Source: Xylogone sp. PMI_703
Taxonomy: Eukaryota > Ascomycota > Leotiomycetes
Direction of reading: 5' to 3'
Length of the DNA: 64,000 nucleotides
NCBI GenBank assembly: GCA_021399445.1
Contig: JAJTUQ010000005.1
Location: forward strand, 806,001 to 870,000
Position numbers and translations under genes: made by a program. The notes beneath the pieces are model-generated. The model was not told the DNA's origin and did no database searches. It worked only from the letters and a program-made list of their open reading frames with translations. Shown one piece after another: positions 35,303-46,011 of this stretch (its first letter is position 1; the number at the start of each line of letters is the position of its first letter).

Positions 35303-35877
35303 TTGGTAAGGAGTAATTCTGTTTTGTTTTTTGTGATACCATGGGCTTTTATACAGGTTAGGTACCTGGGTAATTTTTGGCTATAAAGGTGTCATTTGGA
35401 AAAGTTAGCTGTAATAATATATTGGATTTTGTCACTCATGGACTGAGTTCATTGGAGTACGATCTTAATATAATTGGTCTCGTAACTCAAGATTTTCGGC
35501 AAATTAAGTACATCTTTACAACCCTATATATATCCTTGAAGATACGAGTATCAAATCTGGAGAGATGGAACGTATTGTTGAATATGACATGGCAAGAGAT
35601 GCCAATCCATAGTAGACAATTCAACTCGGTCCAGCTGAGCTTCGAAGTTTGAATATGAGTTTCCTAAATCTCGATACCTGAATTGGGAATATCATCATTT
35701 ATACATAACCTCGCCTTAATCATACATAGTCCCCCAATTCATCTATGGATCTCATTTCCATGTCCACCTATCTCAAAAATAGTACATAGCCCCATCTGAA
35801 GCTAATAGCGTAATTTCTTCATATACTCCCCCCCACCCAAACTCCGCTCCATCTAAAATCCAAGATCCTGGCTCTGT
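35303..35877. other. convergent intergenic region, no gene seen
   Basis: AT-rich 0.57 kb region between the 3' ends of the Irc20-type gene and bL34m. No supported feature. Confidence 0.4.
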
Positions 35878-36359
35878 CTAATGACTCAACGTACTCCTCC
35901 TCTTCGCCCTCCTTCGCTGCAACGTCATCCTCCCCTTCCTTGTCCTTAGCCGACTCAAGAACCCATGTCTCCTCTTCCTGACGAAATGGCTCGGATTGAA
36001 CGTATTCCGCGGTCCACACCTAACTTGCGTGCTACCCAATGCCGGGTGCGAGGATATCTTGGGTAAAAGATCGAGTATGGGCGCTGCAGCTGGTGTCTCG
36101 GATGGGTTTGGCGATACTCCTGCAATTGGTGATTGTCTGAAGGTGATGTTGGGGAAGATTGTTGGTCTGAGAGGTGTGAATGATGTGAATGTCCTATAAT
36201 ATGGAGGTTAGGTTGGTTTTCTGGCTAGCAAGCACCAAAAGGGAATTTTACTTACCTTCGAGAGATTGTCTTGAAGGTTGTGGCGGTTTGGTAAATTCGA
36301 GGAACTGCTGATGCCATTGGTTTAGCACCAAGGCTTCGTGAACAGCGTAGACACAGCAT
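35878..36359 (-). CDS. MRPL34: mitochondrial large ribosomal subunit protein bL34m
   Basis: Hand-spliced gene of 139 aa, exons 36256-36359 and 35878-36193, with a GTAAGT donor and a TTATAG acceptor. The C-terminal 45 residues are unmistakable bL34: TFNPSHFVRKRRHGFLSRLR, then TRKGRMTLQRRRAKRRSTLS. The N-terminal ~90 residues (MLCLRCSRSLGAKPMASAVP...) contain a probable mitochondrial targeting sequence and a variable linker, as in fungal mitochondrial L34. The bacterial homologue is about 46 residues, so the extension is mitochondrial. On the opposite frame the same DNA gives an acidic ORF, which is a shadow. It is divergent from the unknown gene at 36692. Confidence 0.93.
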
Positions 36360-36691
36360 TGTATCAACCTTCTGTTGTGAGCAGAAGAGGCTAAGCTTCG
36401 AATTGAGTTGTGGACTATGAGGTTATTCGGGAATTGATATTACTGTACAGTAAAGTTGAGGTGGGCTGCAAAGCACACGCGCTAGCGGGACCCCAGTCCG
36501 CGTTTTTGCGACCAAAATTTCGACGGAAGGTCGCGAACTCTCCTTCAAGAAAACTACTTTTGGGATTTGGAAATCTCTCAATTGAGTCGCATTCTGGTAA
36601 ACGCATTATATAACAGAGCTATCTGCACAGCAAATATTCAATCGGGAACAATTTCTCTTCTCATCTTCCTCTACAAAACTCACAGACTAAA
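36360..36691. other. divergent promoter region bL34m / unknown gene
   Basis: Short intergenic region of about 330 bp. Nothing further recognised. Confidence 0.4.
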
Positions 36692-37243
36692 ATGTCGGCA
36701 TTTCCACCTCTCAAATCTAAACCTTCAGTACCAATCCCTCAAGACGCCGCGTTAAAACGCTTACAAAGTTACCTTGAAAAGGCCAAAGATGCGGAATATC
36801 TCCTCCCAAATGCTCGACTCGAGGAGACGGGTGTCGATGCTGGCTCTAGAAATTCAAGTCTCGTATTTCACAATCTACAAAGAGTCGAAGCTGGTCTACG
36901 AGGAGAGTGGCTTGCGCCCAGCTTAGACCTAGAGGGGGTAAAGGTCGCTGGAGGCGAAGAAGCCACTCAGAATACTGCCGAGGCCGAGGCTGAAGGATGG
37001 CAAGACCTAGAGGAATACCAACGTGAACAGAGCATAGAAGAAGGGGAGCAGGAAGCGCGCGGTGTTGTAGCTGTCAATCTTGACTCTGGCTTGCAAGATG
37101 ATGACGAGACACAAGAACCGGATGCAACAGTCTCAACAGCGAAGACACCAAAGGATAAGGAAGCGCGGAAATTAGAGAAGAAGGCAAGACACAAGGAAAG
37201 GCAAAGGCAAAAGGAGACCATGAAGCAGCAGTCCAAGGAGTAA
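36692..37243 (+). CDS. conserved fungal protein of unknown function
   Basis: Single-exon protein of 183 aa from MSAFPPLKSKPSVPIPQ. The N-terminal half looks globular and conserved: LKRLQSYLEKAKDAEYLLPN, ARLEETG and FHNLQRVEAGLRGEWLAP, a pattern I associate with small unnamed fungal proteins. The middle is acidic (EEYQREQSIEEGEQE), and the C-terminus is a Lys/Arg-rich helix (DKEARKLEKKARHKERQRQK), likely nuclear or nucleolar and RNA-binding in character. No catalytic motif is visible. It ends 50 bp before the stop codon of the convergent STE24 gene, so the 3' UTRs must overlap or nearly so. Confidence 0.7.
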   Translation: MSAFPPLKSKPSVPIPQDAALKRLQSYLEKAKDAEYLLPNARLEETGVDAGSRNSSLVFHNLQRVEAGLRGEWLAPSLDLEGVKVAGGEEATQNTAEAEAEGWQDLEEYQREQSIEEGEQEARGVVAVNLDSGLQDDDETQEPDATVSTAKTPKDKEARKLEKKARHKERQRQKETMKQQSKE

Positions 37244-37293
37244 ATATGGCGAACCGGACATCTGGTCCTCAGTTTGTGGTCTATCTTGATATT

Positions 37294-38833
37294 CTACAAT
37301 TCTCTTCCGCTTGCTTGTGCAACCTTCTCTGTAGTCGTGTCGGCCCCGCCGGCCTTGGTCTCCCCGTGCCAACCCAAAGCACCAAGTCTTTCCGACAAGA
37401 TAGGATGGGAGAAGTGGTAGCTAGCATACATCCAGTCAGCATTCATGGTGCTCAGATTCTGGATCTGCAGCTTAATCAAGGAACGAGCTAGCTCGGTTGA
37501 GTAGCCAAGGTTTCGCGCAAAGTCGTCGGCCTGGAATTCATAGCGTCTGCTCAAAATATTCATCAAGAGCTTAATGATGGTATCCATGGGAGCGAGAGCA
37601 TCCGAGAAGAGAATGAATCCAATGATGATGGGATACTCGTTATGGAAGCCAAAAGATTCGTAGAGGGAGTGGTTGTTGATAAAGACCGAGAACAGGGAGA
37701 AAATGTAAAAGAAATGGGCCTAAATAAGAGTTAGCTATTGTGCTTCGTCGAATGAAAGAGGCGTCGTACCTGTGAGATTCCAAATAGTTTAGTAGTGTGT
37801 CCTAAGCTCCAGTGACCTAATTCGTGTGCAAGAACAGCTACAACCTCTTCCGTCTCACTCTTCTCAATCAAAGTATCGTAGATGACAATGTGTTTCTTCC
37901 ATGGCATGCCAAAGAAATAAGCATTACTGTGGGCGCTTCGCTTGCTACCATCAATGACGTGGAGTTCAGAGAGGGGGAATTTGAGCCTAGAAGCAAGTGC
38001 TTCGACGCCGGATTTCAAGTCGCCAGGTTCCAGAGGGGAAAGCTTGTTAAACAAAGGAAGGATCGTAATGGGGTAGATGGTGATCATGAACACCTGCAAT
38101 CCAGCTCCAAATAGCCAAAGATAGTAGAAGAACTTGTTGCCAGTCTTCTGAACGATTGCAAGGAATCCAGCTAGAATAGGTGGTGTAAGGATAAATGCTA
38201 ACATTTGTCCCTTCAAGATATCCGTGACGAATAACCTAGGGGTCTGTTTATTGAAACCAAATTTCTCTTCCAAAACGAAGGTCTTGTAGATTGAAGTTGG
38301 GAGCGATAAGATCTGTTGGATAACGATAAAACCTAGTACGAAAACAATTGAGTGCGATATCTCGCCCGTGAATCGAGCTGGTGCAAATCGGAGGAGCAAG
38401 TCACCAGTGAAATTCCAGAGCTTTGGGAGGACATCGAAGTAGATAAATGCAGTGTTTTGAATTTGACCGTAGAGACCGCTGAAGATAGAAAATTGCTCTT
38501 TAGCTCTTCCATATGCCTGCCTAGAATTAGTTTTTGAAGTCATGGTAGCCCAGTTATATCTTGCAACGTACCTGGCTTTTTTCAAAGACCTCTTGAGTTA
38601 TTTCTTCCTTTAGAACTTTAGGTGGGCTGGTTTGCTTTAAGACCTGATACTGGCGCAGAGACAAAAACCCTTCGAAAACAAACTGTCCAATGGAGAATCC
38701 AACAATGAGAGACTTCCACGGAAACAGAGGCCGATCAAGGAAGGCCGCGAGACGCTGGAATTTTATTTACGCATTAGTAATCTTTTGTGCAATATTCTAA
38801 GAGATGATTATATCGTACCTGGAGAATATCCAT
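37294..38833 (-). CDS. STE24: CaaX prenyl protease 1 (Ste24 zinc metalloprotease)
   Basis: Exons 38819-38833, 38572-38754, 37770-38516 and 37294-37719 encode 456 aa. The first coding exon is only 15 nt (MDILQ). The zinc site is HELGHWSLGH near residue 300, and the third ligand glutamate lies in the SRRYEFQADDFA segment. Other family blocks are present: FIYFDVLPKLW, LPTSIYKTFVLEEKFGFNKQ, FPLSELHVIDGSKRSAHSNA and YFFGMPWKKHIVIYDTL. Ste24 is a seven-helix ER/inner nuclear membrane protease that removes the aaX tripeptide from farnesylated CaaX proteins and cleaves the a-factor precursor. It is unrelated to its tandem neighbour MSM1. A plausible substrate in the same window is Rcy1, which ends in CVTM. 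Confidence 0.95.
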
Positions 38834-39215
38834 TTTGTCTCCTCGTAGCAGAGACGATGGAATGAAAGTTGAGGAAGCAGAAATGCTACAATTAACGGAC
38901 TTTGATGTCGTTTGCGCACTGTAAATCTGTCCCTCACACCCGGAGCAGCCTAGCCCGTGGGGCGCCTTGGATTGGCAGGGATCCTTGCTGAGTAAACCCA
39001 GCCTCGGACCTAGAAGCTTCATCTTCACATCATCACTGCGCTCATAATACCGCGGTAGATTACCATGAGTAATTCTATCATAAATCTCATACATAATTTT
39101 TATATTTACAGATATCCTAATATACATATCCCTGCGCTAATTATACATAAGTATGACAGGAGATTTCAGCCGATCCTAATTCATGGTTATTTCATTTCAG
39201 GGTGATTAATGTTGA
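38834..39215. other. tandem intergenic region STE24 / MSM1
   Basis: 0.38 kb stretch between the STE24 start and the MetRS stop codon. It should carry the STE24 promoter and the MetRS 3' UTR. No other feature seen. Confidence 0.4.
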
Positions 39216-41063
39216 TCAGTCTTCCACGGAGAGAGGTGGAAATAGAGACTCCCATGCGTTTCGACTATTACCAGGTGGTTTCATTGGAATTCCATAACTG
39301 TCATCTGCTCCTAACAGAGCGAACTCATAGCTTCGGCGAGATTTTTCAACACCGAGAACATCTAATAGTTCGGATGCCTTATCGGGAATATAGGGCTGAA
39401 GAAGAATTCCGGCTATACGAACGGCCTCCGCGCAATGATATATCGTCCGTGGGACATTGCGCCGCTCGAGAGGGTCATCGCTCCGGGCAGAAAGCCAGGG
39501 CGCACTATTGTGAAGGTATTTATTTGTCTTTCTCAAAAATTAGTACGTACCGGCAAAACCATAACCACTAGACTTCTCACCTCGTAAATTACATCCATGA
39601 TAGCATGCAGGCCTCCTCTCGAATCTAGCTTTTCCAACTTGTCGTTCACAATATCACGAAGGTTAGTTGTGATTTCAATCTGTAATAGCGTTGCTGCATC
39701 AGGTGACGCTAAGTTCCCTGCAACAGCACCCTCAACCGCTTCTCTTACATTCCATAACTTGGGCTTCGTAATTCTGCTCAGTAAATTGCCAATACCGCCT
39801 GATAATCCTTTCTTGTACCTTTCCACGATGTATTGATTTGCGTAGTCTGCATCATCAGCAATTCCCCCATCGTGGGCTAGATAGTATCTCATAGCATCAA
39901 GACCAAAGCGGTCAATAGCAAAAAAGGGATTGACGGAATTGCCACTTGATTTGGACATTTTCTGTTTGTCTAAAGTCCAATGTGCGTGTGTCAATACTTG
40001 TGTTGGCGGTTCAAGACCTAGCGCAAGAAGGAATGCTGGCCAGTAAATGCAATGAAATCTAACAATGTCTTTTCCAATAATTTGAACATTAGCGGGCCAG
40101 CCTCCGGATTGTTCCTCTCCTGGTGTCCATGGGTACCCGGTAAAGGTAATATAATTGATTAGGGCATCAAGCCACACGTATATAGTCTGGCTTGGGTCGT
40201 CAGGAACTGGTATTCCCCATGTAAGTCGTGTAACGGGCCTTGAGATGGACAGGTCTTCTAAGCCTTCAGATACCCAGCTAGCAACATCTTTCATTCTGGT
40301 CGCAGGCACAACAAACTCAGGATTCTTCTCATAGAATTCGAGCAACCGATCTTTCATTGCACTTAGTCGGAAATGGTAGTTGATTTCTGAGGTCCACTCC
40401 ACTTCCTTTCCCGTCTCCTGTGATGCCATAAACGTCCTGCCTGTATAAGGATCTAGTCTCTTCTCAATAGCAGATTCTGGGTAGAATGTTTCATCACTAA
40501 CACAGTACCATCCTTCATGTTTAGATTCATATATGTGTCCGTTTTCATTGAGTTGACGCCAAAAGTGTTGCACTGCATCCCTATGATCACTATCTGTAGT
40601 TCTAATGAAACGATCGTTTAACAACCCCACCCGCTTTGCAAGGGCCTTGAAAGTCTCGGCGGTTTGGTCGCAGAACTCTTTCGGGGGTATTTTTGCCTTC
40701 GAAGCAGCTTGCTGTACCTTCATACCATATTCGTCGGTTCCTGTGCAAAGTAGTGTGTTCTCGCCTTTTAAGACATGCCATCGCTTCAAGATATCCGCCA
40801 GGACCATAGTATACATATGACCAACATGAGGGGCTTGTAAATCCAGCAAGGTTAGCTGATGGCTACCAATTACAAGTACTATCTAACTTACCAGCATTGA
40901 CATAAAAAATTGGAGTGGTAATATAATACGGTTTTTTGGTAGGAACCGAGCTGTTGGAGCTATACAGCCTAGCTGGTAGCAAGGTTATCCCCCGACAGGT
41001 ACAATATCTGCTGCCATGTTTCAGTGTAGCCCCTATCCTGGAGCGCAATGGCATTAAAATCAT
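39216..41063 (-). CDS. MSM1: mitochondrial methionyl-tRNA synthetase
   Basis: Exons 40892-41063, 39581-40833 and 39216-39527 encode 578 aa. A class I synthetase catalytic core is visible: [20 protein letters not shown] (HIGH-type motif HVGH), CTGTDEYGMKVQQAA, IYVWLDALINYITFTGY, IIGKDIVRFH and the KMSKS loop KQKMSKSSGN. The anticodon-binding part follows, with TNKYLHNSAPW rebuilt across the second intron. The N-terminus (MILMPLRSRIGATLKHGSRY) is a mitochondrial presequence. The enzyme charges mitochondrial tRNA-Met. It lacks the C-terminal tRNA-binding extension of cytosolic forms, which fits its organellar role. It is divergent from the MTR2-like gene. Confidence 0.94.
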
Positions 41064-41372
41064 TGGTAATTGTGAAGCTCTTGTTCACGTTCTCCATAAA
41101 ATGGCATTCAATTGTTGAGCCATCCTCATGTCAAAATGTAAATGCGGAGAATGCGGCCGCTGCGGCCGCTTACTTATCAGTTTGACTAGGGAAATCTCGA
41201 GCCAACTTCACTCGCCTTTTATACACAGCACTCAAATAACAATCTCTTACTCCCTGCGAGTGCTCAGATCTGCTACTCCAGTTGGGATAAATGGATGGAA
41301 GCTTGGTAATCAAGGCTTCTGCCAGTTCTAGCATTCCCTGACGAAGGAATATCTTTTCACGCTATCAAAAAC
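41064..41372. promoter_or_regulatory. divergent promoter region with tandem GCGGCCGC
   Basis: 309 bp between the start codons of mitochondrial MetRS and the MTR2-like gene, so a shared promoter. It contains two copies of GCGGCCGC separated by one T at 41153-41169. This is a GC-rich palindrome in otherwise ordinary sequence and could be a binding site for a zinc-cluster-type factor, though nothing proves this. Confidence 0.4.
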
Positions 41373-41944
41373 ATGACTACCCTAACTGAAGACGTAGAAG
41401 TGAAGGTATCGACGAATGGTAATAGGACCACAATAACCCCTTCATGTCTGAATAAATCTAACACTGTACAGCTGCGCAGCATTTTGTTGACACATACTAT
41501 GCCGTTTTAAATGATCCAAAACGGAGATCTGAGATTGCCAGCTTCTATGTAACGCCAACTCCAAGCTCTCCAGTCCAGGCAGACATATCTATGAATGGCA
41601 ATCTTGTTGCTTCGCCAGCTGACTTGCAAGCTATTTTTGAAAAGCAAGTTGCAAAAGCCAGATACGAGGTGCAGTCTTTTGACTGTCAGGTGTTGAACCC
41701 CGATTACAATATAGGCGCTGATGATAGTATGCTTGGGCCGGATAAAGATGGAAAGAAAATGAGCATCCTGGTCCTCATTAGCGGAAGCGTGAAATACGGA
41801 AAAGAGGGTGCTCCAGAGGGGGAGACCAGAGGATTCAGTGAGAACATTGTTCTGGTGCCAAATTGGGAGGCGCATAGCTCCAAAACTTCGAAAGGCTTGA
41901 AAAGATGGTTAATTCTAAGCCAGAATTTTCGCCTAGTACTTTAA
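41373..41944 (+). CDS. MTR2: NTF2-like mRNA export factor, Mtr2/NXT1 type
   Basis: Exons 41373-41418 and 41472-41944 encode 172 aa. The first exon ends in AAT-G before GTAATA, and the acceptor TACAG rebuilds NAAQHFVDTYYAVLN, the typical first helix of an NTF2 fold. Later blocks are IASFYVTPTP, GNLVASPADLQAIFEKQ, YEVQSFDCQVLNPDY, MSILVLISGSVKYG and the closing LILSQNFRLVL. This set is characteristic of the filamentous-fungal Mtr2 family rather than the Ran-carrier NTF2 itself. Mtr2 pairs with Mex67 in nuclear mRNA export. The role is inferred from family resemblance. Confidence 0.85.
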
Positions 41945-42402
41945 CGAAATCTCAGATAATAGGTTTTCCATCATCGTAAGTCTATTATTTGTCTACGTGA
42001 AATCAGGACTGTGAGGAACAAAGAGTTCCTCCTAAAGTCAGAGCTACTATCTTCCTATCTGTATCCTCAATTTCCGTGCTAAGCAGTGAAACCGGCCCAC
42101 TTCCGACTTTCAAGAGAGATCTGAGTAGATCCCAATTACATTTTGGCATTACAGTATGCCTATAAGTGAAGTGGAAGTGGAGTTCATAAATAAAGAATGC
42201 CTATAAAGTCCCTGTACTCAAAGTATGAAGGCTATACAAACATACATCAACAGTCAAGAATTCATGCACGATTTCTAATATAGGTTTTTCATTCTTAAGA
42301 TTGTCCATTTAATGATCAGTTAGTGCCAGGAACAAAGTTGCTGAAGACCTGGTTTTCATATCTCATATGTGTTCTTAATATAAATTAGAATGATACTCCA
42401 AG

Positions 42403-42965
42403 CTATGATCTTGGTATTCGCATATTCGCTTTGATTCTCTCGAGTAACTCTTCCCTACTATCATTGGAGTTCGGATACAAATTTCTCTACCCGAAAGTCA
42501 GCCACTAGTTATTCCCCCGGTGATGCGGTGATCAGGTGGTGATGAATGAGCTTATCCAGGAGATAAAGGATCGTACCGCTTCCAGCCATCTTCGCATCTC
42601 TTCTTTTGTCCATGTTTCAGAATCTATAGCTGGTAAGTGAAACGATGAGTCTTTATACATATAAATATTACTTACCACCGGTTGGGTCACTTTCTCTTGG
42701 GAACATGTCCCCCTGTCCCCAAATTGACCATGCTGCCACTGCAGTGATAATGCCAGCGAAAGCTGATTGATGGTTACTTCAAGTATTTCAGTATCTCAGA
42801 GCAACACAACTTACCAAAAAAGGCGTTCTATACAATGGTTAATGAAAGGTTATAAGTATTTATTTCAGACTTACTTTTGAATTCAAGGTCCTGTCTAACT
42901 GAGTAGGCATCCTTAATGATGTAAGATGCTAGCTTGTACCCGGCTGAAAGTGCTCCGTGTTCAAT
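42403..42965 (-). CDS. Ish1/SAP-like small protein, five exons, start codon not found
   Basis: Hand-spliced exons: 42875-42965 (5' end uncertain), 42815-42827 (13 nt), 42676-42762, 42577-42623 and 42403-42486; all phases agree. The protein reads EHGALSAGYKLASYIIKDAY, SVRQDLEFKNAFFG, then AFAGIITAVAAWSIWGQGDM (a probable membrane helix), and ends with an Ish1-like motif: WTKEEMRRWLEARNLYP plus SREELLERIKANM. Ish1-type motifs occur in fungal stress-related nuclear-envelope proteins. A TAG lies in frame at 42990-42992, and no ATG lies in frame between it and GAACAC. The sense strand has no ATG at all back to about 43265, where the RPL38 leader begins. It may use a non-AUG start or an unrecognised upstream exon. 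The intact splicing argues against decay. Confidence 0.55.
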
Positions 42966-43289
42966 ACAACAATTTCTCTTTGCCAATTTCTAATATAGAA
43001 CACTCTGATAGATAAAATACAAGGTTATCTCGTAAATATATGTTATAATAGTGAACACGTTCACCTATTCTCGCCACGTACTGGTACGCGTCACCAGCCA
43101 CAGTGACGGAGGAAACTGACGCCACAGGCGCCCAGGCTCCAGGCTCTCGGCGATATGCTTTCACGCCTTATTATCAAGGCCAAAGGCGGCTTATCAGCCG
43201 AAACCCTCCGCCCACAATGAATTTCGATTGATATTCAATTTCTCGAATCTAACTGTCAATTCCCCATACGACATCCATACGCCGCCAAA

Positions 43290-43870
43290 ATGCCTCGCGA
43301 GATTTCGGACATCAAGAACGTAAGTTTACCATATTAGATTGTTTAAATATTAGGGTTCTTTTAGTCTAAACAATTGAACTAACCCGTGTCGCAGTTCATT
43401 GAGATTTGCAGACGCAAGGATGCTTCCTGTGAGTTTCCCAATTCTCCCCGGACTTGGGTTTCGGTTCGATCAGCACGACGTCTCGGACTTCTAATCTTAG
43501 GCCTCAAGCTTGTGTATAAAGCTATACTAACTAGATGATCCAGCTGCTCGCATAAAGCGCAACAAGAAGACCTCGCAGACGAAGTTCAAGGTCCGCTGCC
43601 AGCGACACCTATACACCCTGGTGTTGAAGGACTCCGAGAAGGTGGAGAAGCTTAAGCAGTCGCTGCCACCAAGTACGTGACCAAATCCTCTCCATTTCAA
43701 TTACTCGTTGCTTCGAAGTTATATTTTGGGTCAGGCGCATCAAATAATTGGGATACTTGAAGCCTCGACATGTTGATTTTAATTCGGGAATTATACTAAT
43801 AGAGAGCTCCATAGATCTCACCATCGCCGATACCCCAAAGAAGAACGCCAAGGGAAAGCGAACAGCATGA
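43290..43870 (+). CDS. RPL38: 60S ribosomal protein L38 (eL38)
   Basis: Exons 43290-43319, 43395-43428, 43544-43672 and 43815-43870 encode 82 aa. Joined blocks are [50 protein letters not shown] and, at the end, NAKGKRTA, the standard eL38 sequence. The third exon uses the acceptor CCAG|CT; an earlier TAG acceptor would add residues not found in the family. eL38 is a small rRNA-binding protein of the large cytosolic subunit. Three introns in 82 codons is dense but usual for fungal ribosomal-protein genes. A CT/CCA-rich leader precedes the ATG. Confidence 0.96.
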
Positions 43871-44363
43871 TGAGGTTTTGAAACTGTGTGCGATTCATGT
43901 CAAGGGGGAAATAGGAAGGATGGCATTTCTGGCTGAACCTGGTTATCAGGCGTATGGGAATACTTGGCAATTGTCCAGCTATACAACGCTGTAATGCGAT
44001 AGTAAAGCGCAGAAGAAGAGCCAAAAAAAATAATCCAACCGGACTTGAATGCCGTGTACTAGTTTCAAATTGCGTATTGTGTTGTCGGACTTGCTAGAGA
44101 CCCGTTTAATTGTCACTCGGAATTTGGTTTTCAGTGCGAATGAGAAGAGCGACATGTCCGATCCGATAGCTGCATATCCGATGTTTACCTCCCTCAATTG
44201 ATCGAAAAGGAGCATATCACCACGTAAGCGATTTCTGCCTGCTCCGAAAGTTTCACTGTGTTATAACTACTGGCCTATGGTCCAGGTGGTTGTATTTGAA
44301 AAAATCCGTACTCTTTCATAACTTTTCCCTTTTCTTCGTTGGACAGTTGTAAATCCAGCAACT
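43871..44363. other. intergenic region RPL38 / ABM-fold gene
   Basis: 0.49 kb between two plus-strand genes. No supported feature apart from presumed 3' UTR and promoter. Confidence 0.4.
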
Positions 44364-45011
44364 ATGACTGTGACCGAATTTGCTATCCTGCACCTCTCTA
44401 CTCCTCCTCAAGAGGGCAAACTGCCAGCCGCTTTTCTTGAGAGACTTACAACGGCTAAGCAAGTCCTTGACAAGGCGTCTGGTTATAACTTCCACTTCTT
44501 TCAACAAGTCGAGGATCCATCTCTTGTCTACATCATTGGCCGTTGGGAATCTGTTGCCGCTCACGGGGTATTCCTCCCATCGGATGAGAACAAGCGACTT
44601 CTCGATCTCCTCAAGGATGACATAGATATACCGTCAATTATCTTGTATCACCTGGAGACCGATGTCTATGATATCTCCGAAGAGGCAGACAAAAAGCAGG
44701 TGTTCGAAGCTCCAACAATCAGTTGCAACAGACACTTTGTACCTGCAGCCAAAAAGGAAGGCTTCATTAAGACATTCCAGGAAGTGAAAGGGCTTTTGCA
44801 AGACTTCACAAATCCATTCAAAGTGATTGGCAGCTGGAGAATTGAGAAGGAGAGCGAGGACAAGGAAGAATGGGTCTTGTTCTCAGGGTTCAACTCTGTA
44901 GAGCATCATTATGAATTTCCAAAGACGGAGGAGTTTGCTAAATATAGGGAGATTGTTAATTTTGTGGACGGATTCGAGGTTAAGCATCTAAAGAGCATCC
45001 CGGGATTTTAG
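44364..45011 (+). CDS. antibiotic-biosynthesis-monooxygenase-like (ABM fold) protein
   Basis: Single-exon protein of 215 aa with two tandem ferredoxin-like halves. The first runs from MTVTEFAILHLSTPP to about residue 95, including FHFFQQVEDPSLVYIIGRWE, a typical ABM strand pattern. The second, from about residue 115, has FVPAAKKEGFIKTFQEVKGL and a closing GFEVKHLKSIPGF. ABM-fold proteins are small oxygenases or heme/quinone-binding proteins; many fungal members have unknown substrates. No signal peptide is visible and the protein is probably cytosolic. There is no neighbouring biosynthetic cluster, so a role in secondary metabolism is not supported. Confidence 0.72.
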   Translation: MTVTEFAILHLSTPPQEGKLPAAFLERLTTAKQVLDKASGYNFHFFQQVEDPSLVYIIGRWESVAAHGVFLPSDENKRLLDLLKDDIDIPSIILYHLETDVYDISEEADKKQVFEAPTISCNRHFVPAAKKEGFIKTFQEVKGLLQDFTNPFKVIGSWRIEKESEDKEEWVLFSGFNSVEHHYEFPKTEEFAKYREIVNFVDGFEVKHLKSIPGF

Positions 45012-46011
45012 ATGGTAGCGTTAATTGCATATGGACGGATAGCATGGAATGAATCGGTTTGACTTCTAGAGCAATTCTTTTAGGGGAGAGGGCCCTTTTG
45101 TAAGACCAGGATTAGATACATCTCAACTCTCTACAGGAAATATCCAAGCACGTAATAAAACAGTCACAAAGCAAGATTGACAGTAGCTGTACTTATATTA
45201 TTACATCAAGTATCAGTGATCAGAAATCCATTCTCCTATCCAGAATATTCTTCCACCGCTCAAGATTATCAGGGATTTCACATCTCCACTACACTCAGCT
45301 TTGGCATCATTATCTTTGCAATCTTATTCCATATTGAAGACACTGTCCATTTCAAGGCTCTCTCTTCGCTTTTACTCAGTCTGTGATTTCTCATATTAGT
45401 GACGGACACCCACACATAACCTTCATATTAGCAAATCTTATGCTTGTCTTGAGTTCTAATTTATAGTTAGAATCTTCCCGTCTCGATTATCTTTTTGTAT
45501 CAACAAAAGTCATTTTAGAATTTCTTACGTTCCCACTCATAATACTGCAAGTATGAGACAGTCCACGATGTTCCTTCAACCAATCAAAGCGCCCCCACGT
45601 TGAAGGGCTCGAGGGGTGCGCACAGACCGTGGAGGGGTGCTCCATGAGGCACTTTGTGATCTGTCCCAAGAGCCCAAGCAGCCAATGATGACGTAGTCCA
45701 CGGTGGGACAAGTCTCATCTCATCCCAAATCTGCGCGCGCCTCGCTTCCTCTCGGCCACAGCGTAACCTCGGCCCAGCGCAAATCTGTCGTACGCACGAG
45801 GCTGTTTACCCTGTTCCTTCGCCCGGAAGCCGATAAGAAGCCAAGGGCACACCCAAGAAAAAAGTACCAGAAATATTTCTTGCTGAAAAAGAAGACGCCC
45901 GCTCTCCTCCTCTGTTTCTCCTTTTCCACATTACCCCTTCCTTTCCTCCTCGCTCATTGTATACAACTCTCCTCTCTCTCCCTCTTCTTTCTAAATAAGA
46001 TAAGACAAACA
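45012..46011. other. 1 kb region upstream of the carnitine carrier gene
   Basis: Intergenic region with a pyrimidine-rich (CT) tract at about 45895-45995 just before the carrier ATG, typical of promoter-leader regions of well-expressed fungal genes. No gene seen. Confidence 0.45.

Noticed and set aside
42961..43164. 68-codon minus-strand open frame upstream of the Ish1-like exons
   Set aside because: It begins at a non-ATG codon and its frame does not join the Ish1-like exon through a clear intron; kept only as a possibility for the missing start.
43609..44215. Minus-strand frames opposite RPL38 and its 3' region
   Set aside because: Antisense of ribosomal-protein exons and introns; no family resemblance.
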